A program made the position numbers and the translations under genes. 64,000 nt of DNA from Fasciolopsis buskii (taxonomy: Eukaryota > Platyhelminthes > Trematoda > Plagiorchiida > Fasciolidae). The notes beneath the pieces are model-generated. The model ran no database searches and had not been told where the DNA came from. It saw nothing but the letters and a program-made list of their open reading frames with translations. Each line of letters opens with the position of its first letter. Position 1 is the first letter of the stretch. The stretch is taken from the NCBI GenBank assembly GCA_008360955.1, contig LUCM01000026.1, positions 19,566 to 83,565 on the forward strand, read 5' to 3'. Below, piece after piece: positions 1 through 12,369 of the stretch.

Positions 1-3000
1 ACCCCTTCTGATTACACTATCGTGCCTACTATATACCAAGCTAGGGACTGTTTATCATACCCTTAACTAGTGCCCTCCAGTAAGGTCATCGCAATACTTG
101 TAAGGTCGAGGCGCCGAACTCTCTAGTCATAAATGAGCAGACATCTATTCTTTTCGACCATATCTTCTATTAGCCCACGAACTATAAAGTTCGCCTCTTC
201 GCATTACTGACTTTTTGGGAGTCAGTAGCCTTCCGTCTAGCTAGCGTGGTCCTGTAGACTAACGATCGGAAGCTGGTGCTCCCAACTACCTCGTTGGGGA
301 AAGCATCAGACACATTTACCACATGTATCCAAGGGAAGCCGTTGATCAAGAAGGCAAACAACGGATCCGCAAACTCAATGGGGTCCTCTTTGATAAGCCG
401 CCAAAGATTTTGCTGCGTCACGGTCTACTGGACTACAGATGGATGAAGGTGAATACAAAAGTAATCACAAACTCTGCAAAAAGGGGCAAAGATAATTTAA
501 ACTGCGATGAATTTCGTACTGGGTGCACTCCGAAATTTCCGCCCTGAACAGATCTACATGAAGAAAGAAAGGGAAGGGTGCAGCATCCCTTGCGCTTTAC
601 ATTGGTAATGGGACCCCGGCAACCTGTCGTCTTCAGATACTAGTATTCTAAAGACATCCTAAGTCCACAGTCACTGCGTCCCCCTTTCTTCTCAAACCCA
701 AATGCCGGCGTTTCCTGTTGCCAGCGGACTGTACAGCATATAATGTGGTTCCGGAGCTCAATCCCTTCAGCCCAACACGGCCGGATTAGTTCCATTCCCG
801 AAATTGCATAGGGCGCGTCACACTCTTGCAGAAGCTTGCACTATTTTCTTCCAGAGCAACTCACATTTGATGATTGTCTAATGTCGCGTAAGAAAGTTTT
901 ACCAGTTAAAGTTTTAAAAGGGGAAAACAAAAATAGCGACGGAACTGCAAATCCTTTGGTGCCATCGATATGCACAATGAAATACTTCGAGGAATACTGA
1001 AGCATGCCACTCGGGGTCAAATGAATGATAAACTTCCTTCCCTTGTAAGGCTTCCCCACTGAGTATTTGAGTACCGAGTAGCAAAACCGATGGAAATTCA
1101 AGAGCAAAATAAGATTAGTCAACAATTTCCAAATGTACTGAACTAGGCAAAGGAAAAATTGCACAAGTAATATAAAACTCAAATGTGCAGCTAATAAAGC
1201 ACCGTAGCGACAACCAAGGATCAAAGTCCACCGAATGCAAGCAGACAGTTACGCCAGAAGCCACACTGCAATAAATCAGTGACTTCCAAAAAAGGCTTCC
1301 ATAGACAAACTAAACGGTGCAATAACTAAAAATGGCTTGTAATTAGTGAGAGGACAGTGGGTTGTAGCCAATACCCGGGTTTGGTAGATGAAAGCAAGTT
1401 TTCTTAACGGATATTTAGGAGCCACACTAATATGCCTTGATACCTGGAAAGTGAGGTTTCACAAACATGCTGAGACTTTCGAAAAGCTTGACTCGCGGTT
1501 CCGCCGAAGGAGCGGCTTCGCACGCCATCCTCATCGCCTTCACAAAAGTCCTAATCCATTCTCACACATTGCGCTGTTGTGTAAACTGAGTCTCATGGTA
1601 TTTCTGGTCAGTATTTGGGTCTATTTCGTAGCCTTCTCAAGAGGCGCTCCTTCAATATCTAGTCGGCCCCCTCACCCTCCAAATCTTCTCAGATTCTTGA
1701 AGAAGTCCCGCAAGTACCAGTGCTCGAGCGTATTCTTTTCATCATTTTACTGGATGACTACCATTGCTACATCCCAGGAAACACCGCTATGTATACCGAC
1801 AACTGCCTCCGTCTCACGTACAAAAAATTTTGGGTGACTTTAGGGATGTCTTGTGCAAAGCCTTTATCCGTCCACTGAAGCCTGCCGACAAGCGATGCCA
1901 ATTGCGTCATTATGTTACCCGGACCAGCAATCCTGAACTTTGAGTAATATCCTGATCCAGATTGGTAAACGGAATCAAATCCTAAATTTATGGGTTGGTG
2001 TTTTCCAGACCCCCATTGGCTAGGCAACAAGGCAAACTACCATGTCACCGGCATGGTAAGATCTAACATTCATCCATCCCTGTAGATTCCCATGTTTTGT
2101 ATGGCACCTATATTCGAACTTTAACTGAATGTTTCGAGGCTGGCCAGATAATGCGATATACTTGGGCATGAATAGCGAAAAGCTGAAAGACGACGTTGAA
2201 GCGTTTCCAGTATCCCCATAATATCAGCAACTGGCCAACCTAGATCTGCATTCCCCGGAAATTAATAGCACAGGGAAGATCTAGGTCTCCTGTTTAATTT
2301 AATTTCGACATTATTTGGGGTTTCGCTTGTTCTAACCTGAAAAATCTTGATGGAACAAAATGTCTTGACAAGATTCCAGAACAAACGAGCCGAAAAATGC
2401 CGTAAAAGAATCGAATAGTCTCCATTTGTAAATACCCATATCAAGAAGTTGCTCATCAGAGAATAGGGAAAGATTCAAACTGGAGAATAATAGGTTTTGG
2501 GTCATCACCGCTCGATTCAACATTACTGTGATTTTCCCACCTAAGCAGCTCACCTAGCACCCGACAAAACTAATCTAGTAAAATGAATAATATTAATAAC
2601 ATTTGCCCCGGGGAGATAACAGTCGTCCTACGGTCTTTCACCTTCCTTGGTTCCATTTTCCATAAGCACAGTGGATTTCCAGGCGCATAAAATTACTCGC
2701 CACTGAAGAGATGCTGCAAAGGAGAGATACCACATCAATAGCATTGTTTCGTAGAATGGTGAGCATCTGCGGCTCCGTTTCACGGGCGCTACTTGATATT
2801 TGTGCAGCACCAAACAATTTGCTGAAAACGGGTGACAAATGCAAGTGAGCACTTAAATCCCGGGCTTCATTCAAACGTTGGGGACAAATAATCAATTCGT
2901 ACATCGTAGCCAACCGCTCTGACCTAAAACTACCAAACCTGGCCCTCCTGGGACAGGGCCTCTCGATGAATTCCACCTCTAATCTCTAAATCAGATCCCT

Positions 3001-3283
3001 CAAACTCCTCAGCGTTCCAATGAGAACAAGCCCAAGCGGGTTAGTCGCTACTCATAGGCCTTTTGTTTCTGAGTTTCGGACATGTGTGCGGCTGATGGTT
3101 GCACCTGCTTCAAACAGTCCACATATTTGAGAAGAATCTGAACGCGGTATTCCAAATGAGGCCCACCGATGGCCAAATTCGGGTAACGGAAGTCTCCGCA
3201 TTTTGGTGCGAAACTCATCACTTCAGCCCCAAAGTACCGCATGGCTTTCTTATCAGTTGCAGCACACTAATTGACCCACTTGA
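1..3283 (-). repeat. Left arm of giant inverted repeat
   Basis: This stretch is the reverse complement of 5501-8783; mirrored positions sum to 8784. I compared several blocks along the arm and found no mismatch. Homology stops at 3283/5501: position 3284 no longer pairs with 5500. The outer end is cut by the window edge, so the arm may continue leftwards. The last 335 bases (2949-3283) also occur at 11031-11365. No terminal-repeat or transposase signature is visible. A real palindromic duplication and an assembly artefact both fit. Confidence 0.95.
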
Positions 3284-5500
3284 AATCCGACGTGAATAAG
3301 ATCCCGGGGTCCTTCAATTTGCATTCTGCATCAATTTTAGAAGTTCCGTTTCCGTGGTCAATCATGCACAGCATGCATGATGATTCCCAAGAGGTCGGCC
3401 AGCGACCTGATAATAGCCTAGTGGATCTCACGGGCGCCAGCTGGGTTACCTACTTTTATGTTCTCTGGATGCAGCCGAACCGTATTCCCTGTTATCTGCG
3501 GCTCTTATATTCTTGACGGCGGGAGTCAAAGATCCAGCTCTTTATAAAATCCACCTCAAATTCTATGCATACGGCTGAAGCGTTCGCTGAGTGTTTTGCA
3601 TAACCGCAGTCATCTACTACAACGGCATCCCCATCCTTTGATAGCGGGCCTTTTATTTGACGTACTCAAAGTGTTTTTCAGGTTAATTTGTGGCCCAAGT
3701 GGTCACCTTTACCTCGTCACTGTATTTGGCATTTTTACTATCTCGGCCTCGTTCCTATGCTTGGCGCACCAGGCCAGTGGCAGGCTGCCCTCTTGGGCCC
3801 TATACCGAAACCAACTTTGGTCTCGCCACATCGTGGACCTGGATGTTCCCGCCTCCGCCACACCGCCGGGCCTCCTCAACGGCACAAACTCATCTTGAGG
3901 GACATGCAAGGATTTGTTCATAAACTAACCAGAGGTTCCACGGCAGATCCTACGTTGTGTTACGCTTCTCACCATGTTGGGGAACTTTCAGAAGCAAATG
4001 GCAAAGACAGTATTTTACGACCAATTGATCATCCCTTCTCAAAGGCGGATAGAGCCTCTGCAGCCGTTTCCAGTTCATTTTATGGCCATGGGTGCTAGTA
4101 GGGGTGTTCTGATTTATTTTCGGTTCAATGGGAGTTTCGAGCAACCATCCTGGAAAATCTAGAGTGCTCAGAAGGCATGTTTCAAACTTCTAGTTTATAT
4201 GCAATAGGTTGAAACCTTACGATCAGTTCCTTGATGATAGCATTTATAGACCCCATGAAGGTGTGAAAAGTTGGTTGTTCCAGTTATCGTTCAAACTTAA
4301 GCAGCCATCCATACAGACCAGTCAGAGCGCCCTCCTTAGACGTTCGGGGGCGACAATGCCTGGCTAATCCTTCCTTGTACATTATTTTGCTGCCGATTCT
4401 GGGCGATCCATACTTCCCTCAAAGAGGATGTCTGCTCCTAATCCGAGATGTTCTTCATGCCTTTCTTGTCCACCTAAAGTTTCATTTGTACTTCTTAGTT
4501 ATGCCGTCACCTAATAACCAAGTTTCTGTAACTGCTTGCTTGACGGTCCTCAGCGAATGTAAACAGCGCTACCCTCTTGTTTTACGTAACCCACAGATTT
4601 GTGGAGATCATTAACCATAGACTGCTGGTCTTCCGGTGGAAGCACATACTGACTGAAAGATTTGGGCAGCTAGCGCCAGTTTCGGTGATTCTTCAGTTCC
4701 GCTGTCTAAGTGGATTTTCTATGGCGAACTGGGCTTCAGGCAAAGTACACAAGCATAGACTACTTTTTCTGGCCGTTGTATTTTGCACCCTGCATTACGG
4801 ATTTATTGCAGCCCCCACCGTTTCGCTCCCCTTTAATGCTATATCTACTTACCCGTTCTTGGTGCTCCGACTGCCAAGCATATAAACAGATGGTTGCGTT
4901 GCCCAGTCATCTACTGAGACCTGAATATATAGGCTTCGTTTTTCAAGAATTTTCAACGGAAGTTATCGCACACCTACTGAGGAACAGTTGGGGTGTGGGG
5001 TCGTGACGAGTAGTGTCTCTGATTGGCATGCCTGGTGTGCGAAATGAAACCACTTCTCTGGGTACAAGGTGTAGGTCCAAATTGTGGTTAGGTGTCTAAG
5101 GGTCTCTAATGTGAAGGTTCGTAAGTCCATTGGGGACCGTTATGAAGCCCTCCTAAGGAAATCGGGCACCGCGTTAGCCAGTATTCGGTCTCAGGTGAGA
5201 ACAACTTGGAAATGGACCAGTAATGGCCTTGCTCTTGCGGATCCCGGACCCCGCATATACTGCATCCGCACACCCATTTTAGGGACATTTTCTGATTGTG
5301 CACCGGTATTCTGATTCGCAGACCGCGGAATACCCCTTACCTTCGAAAAGTCCGATTCCCCACAGGTTTTGGATGCCCAGGCAGCAGGTTCCTTGTTATT
5401 AATCCTGGCAATGTGCGGCGCTCCGTTTTCCTTCCAATCGCCGAATAAACGGAATAGTCGTTTTAACTTGGGCTGGGAAGACGTGCAACCAAGTAGGATA
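3284..5500. other. Spacer between inverted-repeat arms
   Basis: This 2,217-base spacer is single-copy within the window. Overlapping open frames occur around 3596-4162 (up to 136 codons) and 4375-5006, but they lie in several frames and are of a length expected by chance at this base composition. I recognise no domain in them. No RNA gene or recognised mobile element was seen. Confidence 0.6.
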
Positions 5501-8500
5501 TCAAGTGGGTCAATTAGTGTGCTGCAACTGATAAGAAAGCCATGCGGTACTTTGGGGCTGAAGTGATGAGTTTCGCACCAAAATGCGGAGACTTCCGTTA
5601 CCCGAATTTGGCCATCGGTGGGCCTCATTTGGAATACCGCGTTCAGATTCTTCTCAAATATGTGGACTGTTTGAAGCAGGTGCAACCATCAGCCGCACAC
5701 ATGTCCGAAACTCAGAAACAAAAGGCCTATGAGTAGCGACTAACCCGCTTGGGCTTGTTCTCATTGGAACGCTGAGGAGTTTGAGGGATCTGATTTAGAG
5801 ATTAGAGGTGGAATTCATCGAGAGGCCCTGTCCCAGGAGGGCCAGGTTTGGTAGTTTTAGGTCAGAGCGGTTGGCTACGATGTACGAATTGATTATTTGT
5901 CCCCAACGTTTGAATGAAGCCCGGGATTTAAGTGCTCACTTGCATTTGTCACCCGTTTTCAGCAAATTGTTTGGTGCTGCACAAATATCAAGTAGCGCCC
6001 GTGAAACGGAGCCGCAGATGCTCACCATTCTACGAAACAATGCTATTGATGTGGTATCTCTCCTTTGCAGCATCTCTTCAGTGGCGAGTAATTTTATGCG
6101 CCTGGAAATCCACTGTGCTTATGGAAAATGGAACCAAGGAAGGTGAAAGACCGTAGGACGACTGTTATCTCCCCGGGGCAAATGTTATTAATATTATTCA
6201 TTTTACTAGATTAGTTTTGTCGGGTGCTAGGTGAGCTGCTTAGGTGGGAAAATCACAGTAATGTTGAATCGAGCGGTGATGACCCAAAACCTATTATTCT
6301 CCAGTTTGAATCTTTCCCTATTCTCTGATGAGCAACTTCTTGATATGGGTATTTACAAATGGAGACTATTCGATTCTTTTACGGCATTTTTCGGCTCGTT
6401 TGTTCTGGAATCTTGTCAAGACATTTTGTTCCATCAAGATTTTTCAGGTTAGAACAAGCGAAACCCCAAATAATGTCGAAATTAAATTAAACAGGAGACC
6501 TAGATCTTCCCTGTGCTATTAATTTCCGGGGAATGCAGATCTAGGTTGGCCAGTTGCTGATATTATGGGGATACTGGAAACGCTTCAACGTCGTCTTTCA
6601 GCTTTTCGCTATTCATGCCCAAGTATATCGCATTATCTGGCCAGCCTCGAAACATTCAGTTAAAGTTCGAATATAGGTGCCATACAAAACATGGGAATCT
6701 ACAGGGATGGATGAATGTTAGATCTTACCATGCCGGTGACATGGTAGTTTGCCTTGTTGCCTAGCCAATGGGGGTCTGGAAAACACCAACCCATAAATTT
6801 AGGATTTGATTCCGTTTACCAATCTGGATCAGGATATTACTCAAAGTTCAGGATTGCTGGTCCGGGTAACATAATGACGCAATTGGCATCGCTTGTCGGC
6901 AGGCTTCAGTGGACGGATAAAGGCTTTGCACAAGACATCCCTAAAGTCACCCAAAATTTTTTGTACGTGAGACGGAGGCAGTTGTCGGTATACATAGCGG
7001 TGTTTCCTGGGATGTAGCAATGGTAGTCATCCAGTAAAATGATGAAAAGAATACGCTCGAGCACTGGTACTTGCGGGACTTCTTCAAGAATCTGAGAAGA
7101 TTTGGAGGGTGAGGGGGCCGACTAGATATTGAAGGAGCGCCTCTTGAGAAGGCTACGAAATAGACCCAAATACTGACCAGAAATACCATGAGACTCAGTT
7201 TACACAACAGCGCAATGTGTGAGAATGGATTAGGACTTTTGTGAAGGCGATGAGGATGGCGTGCGAAGCCGCTCCTTCGGCGGAACCGCGAGTCAAGCTT
7301 TTCGAAAGTCTCAGCATGTTTGTGAAACCTCACTTTCCAGGTATCAAGGCATATTAGTGTGGCTCCTAAATATCCGTTAAGAAAACTTGCTTTCATCTAC
7401 CAAACCCGGGTATTGGCTACAACCCACTGTCCTCTCACTAATTACAAGCCATTTTTAGTTATTGCACCGTTTAGTTTGTCTATGGAAGCCTTTTTTGGAA
7501 GTCACTGATTTATTGCAGTGTGGCTTCTGGCGTAACTGTCTGCTTGCATTCGGTGGACTTTGATCCTTGGTTGTCGCTACGGTGCTTTATTAGCTGCACA
7601 TTTGAGTTTTATATTACTTGTGCAATTTTTCCTTTGCCTAGTTCAGTACATTTGGAAATTGTTGACTAATCTTATTTTGCTCTTGAATTTCCATCGGTTT
7701 TGCTACTCGGTACTCAAATACTCAGTGGGGAAGCCTTACAAGGGAAGGAAGTTTATCATTCATTTGACCCCGAGTGGCATGCTTCAGTATTCCTCGAAGT
7801 ATTTCATTGTGCATATCGATGGCACCAAAGGATTTGCAGTTCCGTCGCTATTTTTGTTTTCCCCTTTTAAAACTTTAACTGGTAAAACTTTCTTACGCGA
7901 CATTAGACAATCATCAAATGTGAGTTGCTCTGGAAGAAAATAGTGCAAGCTTCTGCAAGAGTGTGACGCGCCCTATGCAATTTCGGGAATGGAACTAATC
8001 CGGCCGTGTTGGGCTGAAGGGATTGAGCTCCGGAACCACATTATATGCTGTACAGTCCGCTGGCAACAGGAAACGCCGGCATTTGGGTTTGAGAAGAAAG
8101 GGGGACGCAGTGACTGTGGACTTAGGATGTCTTTAGAATACTAGTATCTGAAGACGACAGGTTGCCGGGGTCCCATTACCAATGTAAAGCGCAAGGGATG
8201 CTGCACCCTTCCCTTTCTTTCTTCATGTAGATCTGTTCAGGGCGGAAATTTCGGAGTGCACCCAGTACGAAATTCATCGCAGTTTAAATTATCTTTGCCC
8301 CTTTTTGCAGAGTTTGTGATTACTTTTGTATTCACCTTCATCCATCTGTAGTCCAGTAGACCGTGACGCAGCAAAATCTTTGGCGGCTTATCAAAGAGGA
8401 CCCCATTGAGTTTGCGGATCCGTTGTTTGCCTTCTTGATCAACGGCTTCCCTTGGATACATGTGGTAAATGTGTCTGATGCTTTCCCCAACGAGGTAGTT

Positions 8501-8602
8501 GGGAGCACCAGCTTCCGATCGTTAGTCTACAGGACCACGCTAGCTAGACGGAAGGCTACTGACTCCCAAAAAGTCAGTAATGCGAAGAGGCGAACTTTAT
8601 AG
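5501..8602 (+). other. Candidate multi-exon gene, unrecognised
   Basis: On the plus strand of the right arm several open stretches are bounded by splice-like sites. One runs 5866-6142: acceptor 'ttttaggtcag', donor 'gaag|gtgaaag', peptide containing 'MYELIICPQRLNEAR'. Another runs 6765-6966: acceptor 'ccttgttgcctag', donor 'gtac|gtgaga', peptide containing 'YYSKFRIAGPGNIM'. A third runs 7726-7881: acceptor 'aaatactcag', donor 'actg|gtaaaac'. Pyrimidine-rich acceptors also precede 7960, 8231 and 8311. Phases do not all join cleanly, in-frame stops follow some stretches, and I recognise no family. The left arm repeats the same on the minus strand. Chance openness remains a serious alternative. 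Confidence 0.22.
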
Positions 8603-8783
8603 TTCGTGGGCTAATAGAAGATATGGTCGAAAAGAATAGATGTCTGCTCATTTATGACTAGAGAGTTCGGCGCCTCGACCTTACAAGTATTGCGATGACC
8701 TTACTGGAGGGCACTAGTTAAGGGTATGATAAACAGTCCCTAGCTTGGTATATAGTAGGCACGATAGTGTAATCAGAAGGGGT
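5501..8783 (+). repeat. Right arm of giant inverted repeat
   Basis: Perfect reverse complement of 1-3283 wherever compared. The first 335 bases (5501-5835) are repeated in direct orientation at 11031-11365, and the inner edge 'tcaagtgggtcaatt' is the same breakpoint in all three copies. The outer edge is at 8783, where 'aaggggt' continues into 'ttagtcag'. The plus strand carries exon-like stretches, listed separately. Confidence 0.95.
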
Positions 8784-10386
8784 TTAGTCAGTTTAGTGCA
8801 CATGGCGCGGAAGATATCAGTTATGAATAACTGGGAAAATATGGACAAAGGCGCACTTCCAAAACTGACAACCACCAACGGAACAAAACTGGAGCACCAG
8901 TGGATTTCAGGGAATGAATGAATGTTCCCTCGTTTGAAATCGGAGATCTTAGAAGAAACATCAAAATCAGAATAATATTAAGCCGCCAATTTTAAACAAA
9001 TGAAAATTTTGACACCGTGGGCACTGTCGAGTTAAGAAATGACTTGAATTCGGGGATTGTAGGATGGCCAGGATCCGTAGAAAAACTGGGGCTGGTGATA
9101 AGTCACTGCTTCTTTGGGCCCTGACAGCGCCCGATAGAGATGATTTTATCAAGCTTCATCGCCGCTTGGAAGGGAATATTCGTACACGGTCATGGCGCAC
9201 CAGAATGGACGGATTCAGAAGAAACGTGCCAAGCACTCTCTCAAACCAGGGAAAACATGATCCTGTTTTATTCAAGCCTGCCTATTAAGCGTGAAATGAT
9301 GCAAGATAGGTGATAGTAGTGGATAAAAGTACGGCACCAACTCAATCACAAGTCAAACTACTCGAGAGCACGGACAGTGGTCGAGGCAGAGGGGCAGTAT
9401 GTCCATTGCTGCTTAAATGGTCTTCCGGATTCACTCCAGTGGGTACCCTTACCTTTGTTTTGCCCATGGGTAGGTACTGTCTAGCGTAAATAAAGCCTGA
9501 AACGAGATCATGTGCATTTTCCTTCTTGTAAGTGCCTCACGACTGCTGTTGTCCGACCATATTAAGGATAGTAGTTGGCTGTTTTGTGATATTTACTTGA
9601 AAAACAATCGAAAATGTCAACTCCCCGCAATACTGGTCCGCTTTCTTGAAAATTAAACTGGAAAAAGAAAAGCAATATTTAAACTTTACCACATTAATCG
9701 GATTACTGTGTGTAATTTTCGATTTCCGAGATTCATGCCCAGCACGGTGTCAAATTTTACGAGGATGTCGTTTGGAAAAATGTGAATCAAAGTCCGCAGA
9801 TGCTGCCCGAATTTGCTTGCTGCTGTGAACGCAATCTGCATTGCAGTACGCTAGATACGAGCTTTTCAGTTTTAAGTTAAAAATGAGCAAGCGTTTGCCG
9901 GTTATATACAGGAGTTTCCGGGAGATAATATCAATTTTGGGCTGCGAGTCTCATTGAAGTCCCCAAATTAGCTTTTCGGAGGCTCAAAGCTTTGCTGTAA
10001 ATCGGTTTATCAGGCTGCAGTATGGCCGGGTTGCTCGAAATTCAAGAGGTTCTATGATGAAAAAAGAAGCTGAACGAAGAAGGTGAGGCCGAAAATGAAG
10101 TGGATGCTGGAATGCAGACGAGTCAAATCCAGGCTGGACCTCGCGAGAGGTGGATAACTTAGTGGAAATTACCAGAAATAAGTGCCAGCATAATTGCGAA
10201 GACGAAGCAGAGGGAAACATTTAAGCTTCCATCAAACTATTTATTTGATGGAATGTTGTAAAGAATTGTGGAAGAAGAGACGGTGGCAATCCAACGGATG
10301 TCCACTGACATCATGCGGCTGGGACCAAAGGGAATTAGCGATTTCTTCATCCCTCCCACATACCCATAATGCCGAAAGACAAATAG
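8784..10386. other. Unassigned region, possible degraded coding
   Basis: No recognised gene. A 74-codon open frame at 9064-9288 (+) starts 'MARIRRKTGAGDKSLL'. Between about 10057 and 10370 broken plus-strand frames look coding-like, for example 'EEGEAENEVDAGMQ' and 'IQRMSTDIMRLGPKGISD', but they are separated by stops and change frame. It could be a decayed transposable-element open reading frame; I cannot name it. Confidence 0.35.
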
Positions 10387-11029
10387 CAACGGTTCATTGT
10401 CAAGTAGTATAGTAAGTGGTTTTATTCTGTTCGCTCACATTTTCTCAAGCCTCGTCAGCCTCTGAATCTCGGTTCCTTCAATTTGTGCACTTTAATGCAG
10501 ACTTACCAACAGGCGTGTTTGGCTCTGACAATGGGCTCGTTTCCGACTGAGTTATGCTGCGTGAGTGAAATACGAATTCAGGATTTGAGTAGAGTAATTC
10601 AACTAACTGTGGCAAATGTCTCAAGATATTTTCTGCACACTTCAGGAGTCGAAGCAGCTGAAGCTGTGGGTCAACGCAGTGTAGGAATAATCTTGAGTGA
10701 GAAGGCTAGAAAGGCCCTTTTAGACTGGATCCCAGTCAACAGTCGCTTATGCACCGTGAGGCTGCAGAGATCTGTCGGTGTCCGGAAGGATAGTAGTGTT
10801 AAGCGCAGCTTATTTGTTAACTCAACATACGCTCCAACAGACTGCAGCACTGACATGGAGAAAGACGAGTTTTACGATCACCTCGTCACACTTGTTCGAA
10901 GGAGCAAACGCTCCGACATTGTAAAGGTTTCAGGTGATTTTAATGCACAAGTTGGAAAACTTAGTGCATTGGAAGCCTGTTTAGGTTGACGATGCGTCTT
11001 GCTTGCTCAGCGAACAGATAACGGCAAAA
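10387..11029 (+). mobile_element. RTE retrotransposon fragment (endonuclease)
   Basis: This 643-base block matches 17141-17783 without a difference that I can see. It encodes the N-terminal part of the apurinic-type endonuclease of an RTE-clade non-LTR element: 'VSEIRIQD' with the catalytic Glu, 'STYAPTD', and 'SGDFNAQVGKL' with the Asp/Asn pair. It has the same in-frame TGA after 'EACLG' as the longer copy. Upstream of 10387 it loses resemblance to the element's 5' leader. It ends at the single N at 11030. Sharing the same inactivating stop means it is either a very recent copy of an already dead element or the same sequence placed twice by the assembler. Confidence 0.9.
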
Positions 11030-11030
11030 N
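11030..11030. other. Single-N assembly join
   Basis: A lone ambiguous base joins two sequences that each exist elsewhere in the window: the endonuclease fragment on the left (copy of 17141-17783) and the palindrome-arm edge on the right (copy of 5501-5835). This is typical of a scaffolding join of unknown or negative gap length, so continuity across it should not be assumed. Confidence 0.85.
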
Positions 11031-11365
11031 TCAAGTGGGTCAATTAGTGTGCTGCAACTGATAAGAAAGCCATGCGGTACTTTGGGGCTGAAGTGATGAG
11101 TTTCGCACCAAAATGCGGAGACTTCCGTTACCCGAATTTGGCCATCGGTGGGCCTCATTTGGAATACCGCGTTCAGATTCTTCTCAAATATGTGGACTGT
11201 TTGAAGCAGGTGCAACCATCAGCCGCACACATGTCCGAAACTCAGAAACAAAAGGCCTATGAGTAGCGACTAACCCGCTTGGGCTTGTTCTCATTGGAAC
11301 GCTGAGGAGTTTGAGGGATCTGATTTAGAGATTAGAGGTGGAATTCATCGAGAGGCCCTGTCCCA
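11031..11365 (+). repeat. Third copy of palindrome-arm edge (335 bases)
   Basis: Direct copy of 5501-5835 and reverse complement of 2949-3283. It starts immediately after the N with the same 'tcaagtggg' edge and diverges at 11366, where the arm continues 'ggaggg' and this locus continues 'cgaagg'. It contains a 64-codon open frame (11072-11266) starting 'MRYFGAEVMSFAPK' that I do not recognise. Confidence 0.92.
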
Positions 11366-12369
11366 CGAAGGACACGAGTCCATACACAGAGAAACTTCAA
11401 AAAACAATTCAAGTGTAGCTCTCGACTGGTAACTTAGATGCAATTCCTTGACGATGACCTAATAACTGAGCAAAAAAGCTACCGAGAAGTGTAGCTGGGA
11501 CACAATTTCGAGACATTTTATGTAAATGGGATGAGGCAGTTCAATATGTCCGCATTATTTGGGTTTTTGCTGTGGTACCGGAAATCGTTTTGAACGCCCA
11601 AAGAGTTAGCGTTCTCTCGCTTGTGGGGTTGAATGAGTTTCCCCTTCTCTGTCCGTCGTTTCTGGAGGGGTCCCTGGAACACCGTGGATAACGCAGAAAA
11701 GATAACCTTCTCAGAAGTGGGTCTAGTTCTCTCTTTATAATCGGAAGCAACCTGGGCATTATTTTGTCATTTTTGTTCGTTCATTCTGTGTGCCAACCCA
11801 AGTGAATCGAATAAAGGTTATGCCTTTCTTCTTTGCAACACCAAGCTGGATCTCTGCTCTTGGCACTGTTTTCGTTGTGGCCGCACCCATGGAAATTATG
11901 TACCCCTAACCGAAACCTTGTCGTCCCATCTCAGTGTCCAACTTCTGGGACCCGAACATTGAACCGCAAATCCAGGAAACCAAACGTCCTGCATTGCTTC
12001 GAGGGTGCAATGAACCTGAGCAATGAGTACCACAAAATCCAAAAGGTCCGCCAAAAGACAAGGGGCAACGTGAAACTGAATAACGCATTTTAATTATTAC
12101 CGAAAGTTACTGTTTTTGGCATATCTCACTAACTCATTGCGAATTCTGTCACCCAAAGGTTTGTGTTTTTCCGATCCAACAACCTTCAGAAATAGCCATC
12201 GGGAATCAGCTGTTTTGATATGCATCACCTGTGACTGATCTTGGGAAGTACACTAGGTAGGAGTTGGTTCCAGACGGTTTTGTGCATGCGCTTATCGGGG
12301 TAGAATTTTTATTGCGGTAATTTACTGATCAGTGTTTTTTATGGTTCGGTTGTAACATAGTCAAGAGGG
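11366..12369. other. Non-coding region upstream of the KH exon
   Basis: No recognised gene. Short open frames (11541-11759 minus, 11833-12093 plus) are chance-length. If the KH exon is internal, this is intron; if the ATG at 12370 is the start, this includes promoter and 5' leader. An in-frame TAG at 12358-12360 lies just before that ATG. Confidence 0.5.

Noticed and set aside
5191..5685. 164-codon minus frame crossing the spacer-arm boundary
   Set aside because: It runs across a structural breakpoint, shares its end with unrelated loci, and has no recognised domain.
6947..7396. 149-codon minus frame in the right arm (and its mirror 1388-1837)
   Set aside because: At this base composition about one frame of this length is expected by chance in 64 kb on six frames. 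The peptide shows no domain, and the opposite strand has better exon-like signals.
1..8783. DNA transposon with very long terminal inverted repeats
   Set aside because: No transposase in the spacer, no target-site duplication can be tested at the left edge, and the inner boundary recurs next to an assembly N.
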